Source of the DNA: a virus
Length of the DNA stretch: 61,506 bases
Strand: one strand, 5' to 3'
IMG/VR virus record: IMGVR_UViG_3300025570_000016
Span: 1-61,506 of that record
The first letter of the stretch is position 1. Each line of letters begins with the position of its first letter. The position numbers were made by a program, and so were the translations under genes. Under the pieces are notes generated by a model. It saw only the letters and a program-made list of their open reading frames with translations, searched no databases and was not told the origin of the DNA. Below are positions 1 through 7,545 of this stretch, piece by piece.

Positions 1-160
1 ACTAGTATGGAATGAGGAGTAGTGATTGTCAATTATGTCACCGATGAAAATGACTTGATTGCAGTTGTATTTAGCGTATGTCTCCTTGCAGAAATCAAGG
101 TAACCATCAAGGACAAAAGGAGCATGAACATCCCCGATAACGAGAATCCTACGCTCCTTC
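1..160. repeat. Terminal direct repeat, left copy (assembly overlap)
   Basis: Positions 1-160 match 61347-61506 base for base except at 1 (a versus g) and 34 (t versus a). Both differences fall on third codon positions of the metallophosphoesterase gene and are silent (Ser and Ile codons). The gene is complete only when the ends are joined. The simplest reading is a circular or circularly permuted molecule of 61,346 bp, with the overlap left in by the assembler. The silent differences suggest strain variants in the sample. A true 160-bp terminal repeat is possible but less likely. Confidence 0.9.
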
Positions 161-231
161 TTATTGATATTGTCGTATGCTACTTTCTTGTTACCACTAA
201 GTCGTGGTCTGTAATCCTTCTTATAGTTCAT
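1..231 (-). CDS. Metallophosphoesterase, N-terminal part (continues at 61346 across the circle junction)
   Basis: The ATG is at 231-229 and the frame runs off the left edge after 77 codons. It continues without a break at 61346 down to the stop at 60858, giving 239 residues. Calcineurin-type metallophosphoesterase motifs are visible: GDVH at residues 33-36 and GDIID at 64-68 in this part, then GNHD, VHGEGG and GHIH in the other part. These bind two metal ions and hydrolyse phosphoesters. In phages such enzymes act on nucleic-acid ends or cyclic nucleotides; the substrate here cannot be told. The start overlaps the end of the preceding small gene by 11 bases, so translation is probably coupled. 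Confidence 0.9.
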   Translation of the reverse strand, partial: MNYKKDYRPRLSGNKKVAYDNINKKERRILVIGDVHAPFVLDGYLDFCKETYAKYNCNQVIFIGDIIDNHYSSFHTS

Positions 232-412
232 CTTGTAGGGATTCAAGCACACCGTTTAGATTCTTAATAAGACTCTTAATCTCCTTCCTAGCCTTCTTAT
301 GCTCACGGTCTATAAGAGATTCGTAAACCTCATTAGTAGAGTCGTGTATCCCTTCCATTAATAAATTGATGTGCTTGATTCTAGTGTGATGGAGATTGGA
401 TTTTGTAGACAT
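221..412 (-). CDS. Small unknown early protein, 63 aa
   Basis: This is a charged, helix-rich 63-residue protein (many Lys, Glu, Arg) with no family I recognise. The ATG at 412 is preferred over one at 433 because it lies four bases after the stop of the upstream gene (TAA at 419-417). Its end overlaps the metallophosphoesterase ATG. The heptad-like pattern in the second half suggests a coiled coil. Confidence 0.65.
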   Translation of the reverse strand: MSTKSNLHHTRIKHINLLMEGIHDSTNEVYESLIDREHKKARKEIKSLIKNLNGVLESLQDEL

Positions 413-416
413 TTGA

Positions 417-650
417 TTATGAGTCCATTGCATTTAGGAACGTAGTTCCCATCGTTGGATTTATTGTTTTGATTAGTTTGTAAATCTTTTTTGACTTAAC
501 CCTAACGTCAGAAGCTTCCTTCTTTGTAGAGTCAACTCCTAAGTTCGTGTACATCTTACAATCTATACGCAACAACTCATCTAGCTTCTGCCTCTCTGAC
601 CAAGTTTTAAACTCGGCTATCTTCTCTATGTCGCTATACGTATACTCCAT
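417..650 (-). CDS. Small unknown early protein, 77 aa
   Basis: This 77-residue Lys/Glu-rich, probably all-helical protein has no family I recognise. It starts at ATG 650 and overlaps the end of the HTH gene (stop at 634) by 17 bases, the usual packing in this operon. It sits between a DnaA-domain-IV-like protein and the metallophosphoesterase. Confidence 0.65.
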   Translation of the reverse strand: MEYTYSDIEKIAEFKTWSERQKLDELLRIDCKMYTNLGVDSTKKEASDVRVKSKKIYKLIKTINPTMGTTFLNAMDS

Positions 651-1161
651 TGTAAAATCTATTTAGTTTTTTCTCTATCTCTCTTTCCGTATTAGGTCTA
701 GTCCTTTGTCTTATAATCTGTATAAGGTTTCTATACTTATTATCTTCCTTTTTAAGGAGAGAGTTATCTTTAATTAAAGCATCATTCACCAAATATAAAT
801 CTTTTATTTTATTTTCCAAGGAAATTACTTGTTTTTTTAAATCATTTACTGTATTCAAACCATGAACCGGGTCGTATCCATCATAAAACAAGGTTCGGCA
901 CTCTAAATATTTAGCTCGTAAAACCTCATCATACTTGACTATATCTTGAAATTTAAGCCAATAATTATGAACCGTTGCATGGTTACAATTAAAAGTTCTA
1001 GCAATGTGGCTAGAGCCTAAGTTTAAATCCTTGAGTATATCGCAGTAAACCATTCTTGCGTTTACGTACTTCCTTAACCTTGTCTTCTTTGTTAAGTCTA
1101 AGGCAAATACTCCGTTAACTATCCTCTTGAGTTTCTCCTCCTGTTGTTCCTTCAGTTCCAT
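634..1161 (-). CDS. HTH protein resembling DnaA domain IV, with coiled-coil tail
   Basis: The protein has 175 residues. Residues about 30-72 read like the DNA-binding C-terminal domain of DnaA: an Arg/Tyr-rich helix, then a helix ending in a SSHIARTFNCNHATVHNY segment that resembles the DnaA signature helix-turn-helix (compare the family DHTTV/DHSTV box). A coiled coil follows (about 105-150) and then a basic tail. There is no AAA+ domain, so it is not a full initiator. It could recognise a DnaA-like box at the phage origin or act as a regulator. It lies in the primase-helicase operon. Start ATG 1161. Confidence 0.65.
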   Translation of the reverse strand: MELKEQQEEKLKRIVNGVFALDLTKKTRLRKYVNARMVYCDILKDLNLGSSHIARTFNCNHATVHNYWLKFQDIVKYDEVLRAKYLECRTLFYDGYDPVHGLNTVNDLKKQVISLENKIKDLYLVNDALIKDNSLLKKEDNKYRNLIQIIRQRTRPNTEREIEKKLNRFYNGVYV

Positions 1162-1483
1162 TTGATGTAAGTGTTTTTTGGTTTGTAATTAAATCTAAGT
1201 ATTCGTCCAACTCTATTGGTATGATGTCTAAGTACACAGCCTTCTCGCCCTCCTGCTTGAGATATTCTATCTCAAAAAAGAATGGCACTTCGCCCTTAAC
1301 TACGCCACCAACCATTTGAGTTAGTCCGTTTAGTGATACTAAATCTTCTTCGTGGTTTATGAGTTGACGTACAACCTCCTCTTGGATATTATCGGGATAC
1401 ATATCCAACTCCTCTATAAAGTAAACGTCAAATTTAAGAGTCGTCTTCTTCTCCCCCTCGGTAAACTTCTGTTCTGAATCCAT
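1115..1483 (-). CDS. Unknown acidic early protein, 122 aa
   Basis: This is an acidic protein of 122 residues with a central region of alternating hydrophobic strands (around 55-95) and a low-complexity Thr/Gly/Glu tail. I do not recognise the family. Its first 50 bases overlap the VRR nuclease gene and its end overlaps the HTH gene by 47 bases, so reading frames are tightly compressed here. Confidence 0.6.
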   Translation of the reverse strand: MDSEQKFTEGEKKTTLKFDVYFIEELDMYPDNIQEEVVRQLINHEEDLVSLNGLTQMVGGVVKGEVPFFFEIEYLKQEGEKAVYLDIIPIELDEYLDLITNQKTLTSNGTEGTTGGETQEDS

Positions 1484-1691
1484 ATCCTTTTAATTCTTTT
1501 AGTCTATACTCCTGCAACTTTGATACTTTTCCTGTTGGCCTCTTCACCTCGCTGAATAAAACATCTGCGTTAGGCTTGAAGGCAACTAAGTCGGGAATCC
1601 CATTCTTATTAGTCTTCACTAACTTGAGGACATAATAACCTTCGGACTCCAACTCCTTGATTCTTTTAGATTGTATCTGTTGCTCTGTCAT
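1434..1691 (-). CDS. VRR-NUC-type nuclease, 85 aa
   Basis: This is a minimal VRR-NUC domain (PD-(D/E)XK superfamily). The N-terminal helix with Glu is followed by GIPDLVAF (the catalytic Asp) and then by FSEVKR (the catalytic Glu and Lys). The length matches stand-alone phage VRR-NUC proteins, which act as structure-specific nucleases such as Holliday junction resolvases. It sits just after the SF2 helicase and a small basic protein, consistent with a replication or recombination role. Start ATG 1691. Confidence 0.85.
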   Translation of the reverse strand: MTEQQIQSKRIKELESEGYYVLKLVKTNKNGIPDLVAFKPNADVLFSEVKRPTGKVSKLQEYRLKELKGYGFRTEVYRGGEEDDS

Positions 1692-1692
1692 T

Positions 1693-1950
1693 TTATAAAG
1701 ATACTAAATCCAAATCTTTTCTAACGTATAAATCTTTTGATACTAATTTTATAGCACCCTTCTTAATACCTTTATCTAACAATTTTCTTACATTTCTTTT
1801 AGATAAACCTCCTTTACCTAAGGTTATATAAACATTATTAAGGCTAAAGGGTTTAGTGCTTTTATTTACCTTCCTTAAAAAAGTAGAATATGCATCAGTA
1901 GAGTTGGTAATTGATGCTGTATTGTATCTGAGTCCGTTTCTATTTTTCAT
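1693..1950 (-). CDS. Small basic protein, winged-helix-like
   Basis: The protein has 85 residues and is strongly basic. The stretch from about 35 to 80 (a LGKGGLSKRNVRKLLDKGIK helix pair followed by two beta strands) looks like a small winged helix-turn-helix. The exact family is not recognised. Start and stop nest between the SF2 helicase (4-base overlap) and the VRR nuclease (1-base gap), so it is probably cotranslated with them. Confidence 0.6.
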   Translation of the reverse strand: MKNRNGLRYNTASITNSTDAYSTFLRKVNKSTKPFSLNNVYITLGKGGLSKRNVRKLLDKGIKKGAIKLVSKDLYVRKDLDLVSL

Positions 1951-3185
1951 AGTAAATCTTTTTTAAAGTGTCTAAGTGTATAATCCTTCTTCTTTGTTAC
2001 TGCTTTGTATATGTCTGTCTCGATGCCGCCCTTAGAGAATATCCAATAAACTCTATTCTTAAGCCTGTCCTTGGTTGTCATCCTGTCCTTTGACTGCCAA
2101 TAACTCGTAGCACTAAAGTCAATATTATAGTACACTAAGTAGTCAGCATGCTTAAGTGATATTCCTTCACGCCCACTGACAATCTGAAGCGCAATATTAT
2201 TATCGGTAGTATCAAATTCATACAACTCTGTTGTTAAGTCATCGCCAAAGACCTCCTTCAAAGCTTTAAGCTCCTGCTTAAACTTATAGAATATCCCAAT
2301 CTTCTTACCCTTGAATCGCTCCTTTATAAACTTTGCTTTGGTGTAATCCAATACCATTGAGTTACCACTCTCAAACTTTATAGTTCCCGAATAGATTTGG
2401 TGTAGCTTCATCATCAGCTTCACGGGTGTGTCAGCTAGGATAACATCCTCCTCACCCTCAATGACTAAGTCACGCTTCAACCTGTTGGCTATCTCGTAAG
2501 TCTTGTCTTCAAGCTGAACCTCAAGCACATTCTCCATAGTCTCGGTGACAAACCCCGCATCCTTCTGCGTTAGCGATATGGTATATGGCTTCATCTTTTC
2601 TATGATAGATTCATTACCTCTTGTGTAATCCTTTATCATCATACCGTTTATTTTTCGCTCTCTAACATCTACATACCTATCACAGAACCTGTAGAAGTTC
2701 TTGAAAGACTGAAACGGGTTACCGTTTATACCGTATACCTGATGGTACATCTGACTATACGACTCAGGTGACGGTGTACCCGACAGCAGGATAACCTTTG
2801 CCTTAGTCTTTAGTATCAAATCCCTAACAGCCTTCGCTCTTTTATTTGGTTTAGGGAATGCTCCAAGGCCGTGAGCCTCATCACATATAATGACATCCCA
2901 CTTAAGGTCGGGAGCTTTGTGCATTGACTCGTAGTTGATTGTAAACATCACGAAGGATGCAGGACAAAGCACATCGTAGTCTTTAGTTATAGAGCTCATA
3001 GCTTTCTTCTTTGTCAGGAATAAAACATTCTCCACTCCAAGCTTATCGCATATACCGAGACTCGTGAGAGTCTTTCCTGTACGCACCTCCATGGCTAGGT
3101 ATACAAAGTTATTCCTCTGTATTATATCTGTGGCCTTATCAATTATATCCGATTGATAATCTCTCCACTCGAATGCTCCTACCAT
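1947..3185 (-). CDS. SF2 DNA helicase (SNF2-like)
   Basis: This 412-residue helicase has RecA-like lobe 1 motifs: a Q-motif-like FEWRDYQ near residue 6, Walker A (GKT 37-39, preceded by EVRT), DEAH at 102-105 and SGTP at 135-138. Lobe 2 carries a REGISL motif and the QSKDRMTTKDR motif VI. It is an ATP-driven translocase on duplex DNA of the kind many phages encode for replication, recombination or fork restart. It lies downstream of the primase-helicase in the same operon. The ATG at 3185 overlaps the preceding gene by 7 bases. Confidence 0.9.
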   Translation of the reverse strand: MVGAFEWRDYQSDIIDKATDIIQRNNFVYLAMEVRTGKTLTSLGICDKLGVENVLFLTKKKAMSSITKDYDVLCPASFVMFTINYESMHKAPDLKWDVIICDEAHGLGAFPKPNKRAKAVRDLILKTKAKVILLSGTPSPESYSQMYHQVYGINGNPFQSFKNFYRFCDRYVDVRERKINGMMIKDYTRGNESIIEKMKPYTISLTQKDAGFVTETMENVLEVQLEDKTYEIANRLKRDLVIEGEEDVILADTPVKLMMKLHQIYSGTIKFESGNSMVLDYTKAKFIKERFKGKKIGIFYKFKQELKALKEVFGDDLTTELYEFDTTDNNIALQIVSGREGISLKHADYLVYYNIDFSATSYWQSKDRMTTKDRLKNRVYWIFSKGGIETDIYKAVTKKKDYTLRHFKKDLL

Positions 3186-3445
3186 TCGTCAACTGCAAAG
3201 ATTGGCGTCTTTTCTCCAACATAAGAACCAAGAACATTGTAACTCATATAATCTACCGCATCCGTGTAACTCATGCCGTCACTTATAAGTATGTTCAAGC
3301 ATTTCTTTGTTGAATAAATCAATCGCCTTGATTGGTAACAGAACCCGATGACCGCGTCATCGAATCCGTCTGCCTTTAAAAATTGCTCATCGTTGTAGTG
3401 TTCAACGAGAAACTCTAGCATGTTTTTGTAGTTTAACTTTTCCAT
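3179..3445 (-). CDS. Conserved phage protein, 88 aa
   Basis: This resembles a small uncharacterised protein seen in many phages, with a FDDAVIGFC box, a YST/KCLNIL helix, a DGMSYTDA box and an ending of the type NVLGSYVGEKTPIF. No biochemical role is known to me. It sits between primase-helicase and SF2 helicase, with 1-base and 7-base overlaps. Family recognition is from memory of the motif pattern. Confidence 0.75.
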   Translation of the reverse strand: MEKLNYKNMLEFLVEHYNDEQFLKADGFDDAVIGFCYQSRRLIYSTKKCLNILISDGMSYTDAVDYMSYNVLGSYVGEKTPIFAVDEW

Positions 3446-5859
3446 TACTCTTCTATTTGTGTTTGAATTATAGGTTTCTTTTTAATAATCATGTACTTTC
3501 CGTGTACATCCTTTCCAATCTCAGGTTGTACACCTGTTTTATGTAGGGCATAAGATGCTAACCATCTATAAAACCTTATCCTAGATATAGTCATCTTTGC
3601 TTTAGGCCCGAAGTCAGGATACTCCTCAATGAAGTCATAGTACAACTGCTGAGAGTTAAGCTTGGTTTCCAACATTAAAGATGGGTTAGAGCTCTGACCT
3701 TTAAGTAGGCCGCACCACTCTATAAAGTCGTGACATGTCTCTGCAGATAGTTGACGTATCTTTAGGTTTACAAACTGACTCTTCTGTAATCCTTTAGCAA
3801 GGTAGTTCTGAAGACAGCCAATCATGTAATTATCAAAGCTACACCAATCCCTCTCACTCCAATCACCAAACATCAACTTACCAAACTCATCCATCGGGGT
3901 GAAGTTCTTATTGTAGTGCTGATGAAGTTCAAGCTCCCACTTACGCCTAGCGAATGAGTTACCTGCACCCTTGATAGCATAGTTAGTTGTGATAGCAATC
4001 TTAGGTGATTTGCTGAAAGGAATCTTGATAGCATCCTTATTCTTCTTCTCAAGAGTCAACCCTTCTGTCACAACGCTAAACAATCTCTCGAAGTCGAAGT
4101 TCTTTTTAACATCATCGAAGACAAGTATCTGCGTATCTGCTGATACAAGCTGATAAGCAAACGAGCGTTCAAATGTAAACGACTTACCATCTATCGTTAC
4201 CACCTTCTTCATCTTTGATAAAGCATTCATAAACAAACCTTTACCTGTACCACCCTCAGGGTTATCTGATATAACCTCATCGTTTAAGATTATTGCCGGG
4301 CAGTATGATAAATTCTTATGTGCATGCAGCATGAAGCCTATCGTACTCTCCATTGAATTAATCCTAGCATCTTCATTACCACATACGTTGCCTATAAATG
4401 TTTTGTAGTCGCAGTCAGTAACCTCACAGATATTAAAGTTCCTATCTATAACGTGGTCTTTCCAAACGTAACCACCCAAATCTAAGTAGTCGATGGTTAT
4501 CACCTCATCCTTCTTAATCTCAACCGCGCAGTTGTTGTAGTACAAGAACGCTGAGTCTTTGGTGTCTGACATGAAGTGAATGTCAATCGTTGCGAGCAAG
4601 GTTAGAAACTCTTCTCTGAACAACCTTGTGTTATCTGCAAAGTAATTGTATATACTTAAGTCATCTAAGTCTATTAGGTGACCCAATATAAAGTCTTTAA
4701 TCTCCTTCTCTGACGTGTGGTCTATTAAATTATTGGTAACCTTTACGAATACGTAGTTCTTACTACCCTCAGGACAATACTTGTAAAAGCCATTATCCTC
4801 TAAGAAGTGCTTAAATAGAATATGCACAATCTTTATAGTCCCCTTATCATTCTTAGTCCAAAATTGTTTAAGAGCGTTCTCCTCCGTCACACGAGTCAGC
4901 ACCGATTCAATTACATCGCTATCAATGTTTGACTCCTCTAATTGATTGCGAATCTCTTTTTTTGTTGCGCCGCGTCTTAGCTTAGCTTTGATATTGTTTA
5001 CCTGCTCATCGTCTTCGTAGTATTTCGTTCCGAAGTTTTGTGTGTTAGCATAAGCTGAGTCAATAGTCCTTGTGATTTCTGACAAAGAGAAACTCTCATT
5101 AGCGAAACCATTAAGAACATAAGAAGCTAAACTTTTATTGATTCCATAATCATTAAAAGCCATTGCAAGTATGAAAGCATTCTGATTACGCTGACCTTCA
5201 GACATAGGGTATTTTTTCTCCCACCATTTAACAAGTATCTCTACAATCTTGTTCTCGTCTGTGATTGGAATTGTAGGAGCGTCTCTTATTACAGAAACCT
5301 CTTTATATTCTACATCCTCTATTGTATCCCAAACCTCTGAGTCTTCATTAACATAAATCATTGGGTCAAATGACTCATAGCAAACACGACTTAAGTTCTT
5401 GCATGTTTTATCAAAGTACGGAGAGTTAAAGTGATTCTCTAGCGAGTTAAAGTAGTTGACGTGATTGTCTACATCCTGTGGTATCCTAACCAAAGCCTTT
5501 AACCCATTACCTGACGGAGATATAAATACTGAATAAGTAAACTCACTCTTGGTTAACTTTTCTTTGTCAGCTAATAAGTCCTTCCTTTTTTCATACCCAT
5601 CAAAGTCTAAGCATATCAAACCACTATGCTCAGTTAGTGAGTTGTCGTTACGCTTAGTGAATATACCTGAGAAGCATATCGCAGGTAACATCTTCTTAAG
5701 TTCGTTACGAGCTGACTTATCCTTCTCCTGACGGATACCCTTGACGAGTTCCTTAGAAGCTCCATCTTTAATTCTTTGTAGTACCACACTGACTTCCCGA
5801 TGGAATGGAGTCGCGGTTTCCTTGATATTTTTAAATATCGTGACGTTTTTTGTGCTCAT
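3445..5859 (-). CDS. Primase-helicase (VirE-N/BT4734-like domain plus SF3-type helicase)
   Basis: The protein has 804 residues. The N-terminal domain carries CFSGIF, GLICLDFDG (Asp pair near residues 83-87) and SPSGNGLKALVRI, the pattern of the BT4734-like VirE-N domain related to archaeo-eukaryotic primases. A helical linker follows (about 200-330). The C-terminal half has a Walker A (PEGGTGKG, about 530-540), a Walker B (ILVFDD) and an ITTNYAI sensor, as in SF3 or D5-like helicases. It is therefore a probable primase plus replicative helicase and the only obvious replisome enzyme encoded here. The leader AAACACAATG starts it. A promoter (5939-5970) and an operator-like dyad (5901-5919) lie upstream. 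Confidence 0.88.
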   Translation of the reverse strand: MSTKNVTIFKNIKETATPFHREVSVVLQRIKDGASKELVKGIRQEKDKSARNELKKMLPAICFSGIFTKRNDNSLTEHSGLICLDFDGYEKRKDLLADKEKLTKSEFTYSVFISPSGNGLKALVRIPQDVDNHVNYFNSLENHFNSPYFDKTCKNLSRVCYESFDPMIYVNEDSEVWDTIEDVEYKEVSVIRDAPTIPITDENKIVEILVKWWEKKYPMSEGQRNQNAFILAMAFNDYGINKSLASYVLNGFANESFSLSEITRTIDSAYANTQNFGTKYYEDDEQVNNIKAKLRRGATKKEIRNQLEESNIDSDVIESVLTRVTEENALKQFWTKNDKGTIKIVHILFKHFLEDNGFYKYCPEGSKNYVFVKVTNNLIDHTSEKEIKDFILGHLIDLDDLSIYNYFADNTRLFREEFLTLLATIDIHFMSDTKDSAFLYYNNCAVEIKKDEVITIDYLDLGGYVWKDHVIDRNFNICEVTDCDYKTFIGNVCGNEDARINSMESTIGFMLHAHKNLSYCPAIILNDEVISDNPEGGTGKGLFMNALSKMKKVVTIDGKSFTFERSFAYQLVSADTQILVFDDVKKNFDFERLFSVVTEGLTLEKKNKDAIKIPFSKSPKIAITTNYAIKGAGNSFARRKWELELHQHYNKNFTPMDEFGKLMFGDWSERDWCSFDNYMIGCLQNYLAKGLQKSQFVNLKIRQLSAETCHDFIEWCGLLKGQSSNPSLMLETKLNSQQLYYDFIEEYPDFGPKAKMTISRIRFYRWLASYALHKTGVQPEIGKDVHGKYMIIKKKPIIQTQIEE

Positions 5860-5900
5860 TGTGTTTAGATTATGATGGGTTAAATTTACTAACTTACTAG

Positions 5901-5919
5901 TTATCAGTAGTGTTGATAA
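5901..5919. promoter_or_regulatory. Operator-like dyad, copy 1
   Basis: TTATCA, six bases, then TTGATAA forms an inverted repeat just downstream of the primase promoter. The same geometry recurs at 16489-16507 ahead of groEL, and the 20 bases beginning at the right half-site (TTGATAATAATGATRACTTT) are shared apart from one base. A regulator binding here could block the transcript. No binding protein is identified; the winged-helix protein at 19150-19584 or a DnaA-like protein are candidates. Confidence 0.55.
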
Positions 5920-5938
5920 TAATGATGACTTTATTCTT

Positions 5939-5970
5939 CAAATATAGGAATAAAAAAAATAATTACCAAT
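5939..5970 (-). promoter_or_regulatory. Promoter for the primase-helicase operon
   Basis: On the minus strand the -7 element TATATTTG lies at 5946-5939, with ATTG at 5970-5967 exactly 20 bases upstream (Bacteroidota consensus TTTG). It follows a terminator hairpin at 6022-6054, so a new transcription unit begins here. Confidence 0.75.
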
Positions 5971-6021
5971 AAAAAATATATATATATAGTAGGGCGGTAG
6001 GAGTTTTAATATTTCATCAGG

Positions 6022-6054
6022 AAAAAAAAGAGGAGGACTCCCACAGTCCCCCTC
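6022..6054 (-). terminator. Rho-independent terminator (minus strand)
   Basis: A ten-base-pair stem (6030-6039 with 6045-6054, one G-U pair) and a five-base loop are followed on the minus strand by eight T at 6029-6022. It ends the transcript that carries the recombination genes and the tRNA, just before the primase promoter. Confidence 0.85.
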
Positions 6055-6089
6055 GATTCTCTCGTGCTGATTTCTAAATCCATAGATTT

Positions 6090-6141
6090 AAAAATTGCCT
6101 GCTTTCCTACGGCAGGACTTGGTTTGCACCACTCACGCAGG
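6090..6141 (-). other. Alternative-pairing hairpin region downstream of the tRNA
   Basis: On the minus strand CCTGC occurs twice (6141-6137 and 6116-6112) before a single GCAGG (6102-6098). Pairing with the second copy makes a hairpin followed by five T (6094-6090), like a weak terminator; pairing with the first would prevent it. Apart from this and the short ORF at 6191, I see nothing convincing in the roughly 200 bases between the tRNA and the 6030 terminator. Confidence 0.35.
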
Positions 6142-6190
6142 TTGCTCTCGTTTGGTATTAACGCTTTACTTTATGTGCTATATTTGTATT

Positions 6191-6262
6191 ATGAATACAT
6201 TCACAAAGTTGTTGTACGCGCTCCTTATAATAGGATTCTATACGATTGGTATATTGCTGTGA
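6191..6262 (+). CDS. Possible 23-aa single-pass membrane peptide
   Basis: The ATG at 6191 opens a 23-residue reading frame with a short Lys-containing start and a continuous hydrophobic stretch ending in IGILL. A TATATTTG -7 element sits at 6180-6187, very close upstream, so the transcript might be nearly leaderless. It is antisense to, and overlaps by five bases, the tRNA 3' end. It would be the only plus-strand gene in the left arm, which lowers confidence. Confidence 0.3.
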   Translation: MNTFTKLLYALLIIGFYTIGILL

Positions 6263-6403
6263 GAGAAGGACTCGAACCTCCACGTAGCGGTTAGCTATAG
6301 GACAAGTTGTGCACAATGGTGGTCAACCCGCTATCCTAAAGTTTATTCCGTTGCCTACACCCCCGAGACAGGAGGGCATGTCTGCCAATTTCATCACCTC
6401 ACA
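6258..6403 (-). tRNA. Oversized tRNA-like gene (Leu-type D arm, 146 nt)
   Basis: Cloverleaf parts on the minus strand are: acceptor 6403-6397 paired with 6264-6258 (seven pairs, one G-U); a D arm with a three-pair stem and the Leu-type AAATTGGCAGA loop (6394-6378); a five-pair stem with seven-base loop CTGTCTC (6376-6360, formal anticodon GUC at 6369-6367); and a perfect T arm GGAGG, TTCGAGT, CCTTC (6281-6265). About 78 bases lie between the putative anticodon arm and the T arm, far beyond a normal variable arm, and they hold further nested pairings. GUC (Asp) does not suit a Leu-type body. Either an insertion or intron interrupts a tRNA-Leu, or it is a decayed tRNA. No CCA is encoded. Confidence 0.7.
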
Positions 6404-6448
6404 TTATAAGTGGATGCAAATATACAAATTTACACCCACTTATTTAAT

Positions 6449-6721
6449 TTAGAATGGCAGATTTTCTTCAGCCTCTTCTACACTCTTAGCCGCTGCCTGT
6501 TGAGACTTTGGTTTAAAGGTATCCAACTCTACGTATGGATTACCGCTGCGCCCTACAAGGACGTTTAGGTTTACCCATCCACGGTCTGCACCGTGTTGCT
6601 TAAGAAAAGGAATAGCATCCTCAATCTTAATTGATACTCTCCCAACTACGAAGTCGGGTTGATTTTCTCTCGTTGAAAACGAGAAGCCGTCTGCAAAGAT
6701 TTTTTCTTTTTTCTCTGACAT
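6449..6721 (-). CDS. Probable single-stranded DNA-binding protein, 90 aa
   Basis: The protein has 90 residues. A beta-rich N-terminal part (residues 8-62) is followed by a Gln/Ala/Ser-rich linker and an acidic tail ending EEAEENLPF, the layout of phage SSBs whose acidic aromatic tail recruits partners. It follows the exonuclease and annealing-protein genes, supporting a role in recombination and replication. The OB fold itself is inferred, not proven. Start ATG 6721. Confidence 0.6.
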   Translation of the reverse strand: MSEKKEKIFADGFSFSTRENQPDFVVGRVSIKIEDAIPFLKQHGADRGWVNLNVLVGRSGNPYVELDTFKPKSQQAAAKSVEEAEENLPF

Positions 6722-6809
6722 AACATGTGTTTAAGTACCTAGTAATGAAAGACTTACAAAACCTCTAGGCAGGTTAAGTTCGCCATCTGTGTGAATCCGT
6801 TATAACGGA
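6722..6809 (-). other. Structured intergenic spacer with palindrome (exonuclease-SSB gap)
   Basis: This gap follows the exonuclease stop. The palindrome AATCCGTTATAACGGATT (6794-6811) overlaps the stop codon. Then come a possible GGC/GCC hairpin (6784 to about 6768), CCTAG paired with CTAGG across about 22 bases, and an AAACACATGTT leader before the SSB ATG. The layout (stop, palindrome hairpin, structured spacer, leader) mirrors the hammerhead-bearing gaps, but I find no CTGATGA core here. Confidence 0.4.
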
Positions 6810-7544
6810 TTAATCAATGTAATCTTCAATATAATAATCCTCAATAGTCTCTGAAGCATTCTCTCCAAAGAAATTGTGATAGACCTCTATAGCTCTCTCA
6901 ACCTTGTCCTCGCCACGCTTAATGAAATCCTCAGTAGGTCTGAAGACTCCTAGCATCTGAGTAGACTTGTCAATGACTAAGAATATTAATGGTTTACCAA
7001 ATAACTCTTGGTATATGTAAGCTTGACTATCGTAGTTGTATAGGTTAGCAGACCTCTTGAACTTTTTAATGTCTCCCGTGGTCTTTAAATCAATCAAGAC
7101 GTCATTACCTACAATATCTGCCTTACCCTTCCACATAACTCCTTTAATCTCTTTTATGCTAGGAACTTCAAACTCATTACCCTCTGCATAAATCATATCA
7201 AAGAAATCCATATTAGACTTCATGGTATCTGTCCATGACTTAATCTCTGCAACCTCCTTGTCAAGTAGTACAAAGTCTAACTCATTATCTGATATGAAAT
7301 CCTTATACTTCTTCGTGTTACGTGATGATACGTCAAGTGATATGGTATCCTTAGCCTTCTCGGGCTCAAGGATTATCTGATGAAACACTCTACCCTTAGC
7401 GAAGATAGGGTTATCTGCCTTAGACACTCCAAAATCTTTTGGGTTGTTAAGTAGCGCGCTGATGTCTGAGTTAGAGAGATAGTTCTTACCTATCCCTCCG
7501 TAATACTCAGCGTCATCTCTAAGTTTTTCTATAACATCCTTCAT
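6810..7544 (-). CDS. RecE/PDDEXK-type exonuclease
   Basis: The protein has 244 residues with PD-(D/E)XK nuclease motifs: GKADIV then LIDLKTT (catalytic Asp, then Asp-x-Lys, near 139-154) and the YDSQAYIYQELFG helix with its conserved Gln and Tyr, as in RecE-like exonucleases (DUF3799/PDDEXK_1 type). It would resect double-stranded ends to make 3' single strands for the annealing protein encoded immediately upstream. I chose ATG 7544, two bases after the upstream stop; ATG 7562 is possible. The palindrome TCCGTTATAACGGA overlaps the region of the stop codon. Confidence 0.85.
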   Translation of the reverse strand: MKDVIEKLRDDAEYYGGIGKNYLSNSDISALLNNPKDFGVSKADNPIFAKGRVFHQIILEPEKAKDTISLDVSSRNTKKYKDFISDNELDFVLLDKEVAEIKSWTDTMKSNMDFFDMIYAEGNEFEVPSIKEIKGVMWKGKADIVGNDVLIDLKTTGDIKKFKRSANLYNYDSQAYIYQELFGKPLIFLVIDKSTQMLGVFRPTEDFIKRGEDKVERAIEVYHNFFGENASETIEDYYIEDYID

Positions 7545-7545
7545 C

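Noticed and set aside
1-160. Attachment site (att) or long terminal repeat of a prophage
   Set aside because: No integrase is present, and the repeat is simply the same gene read across the closed circle.
6005-6025. CTGATGA-like TTCATCAGG (minus-strand reading) near the 6022 terminator
   Set aside because: AAAA stands where GAAA is needed and no helix I or III can be drawn.
6064-6294. 76-aa plus-strand frame across the tRNA region
   Set aside because: It runs antisense over the tRNA and hairpins, has mixed composition and no plausible start context.
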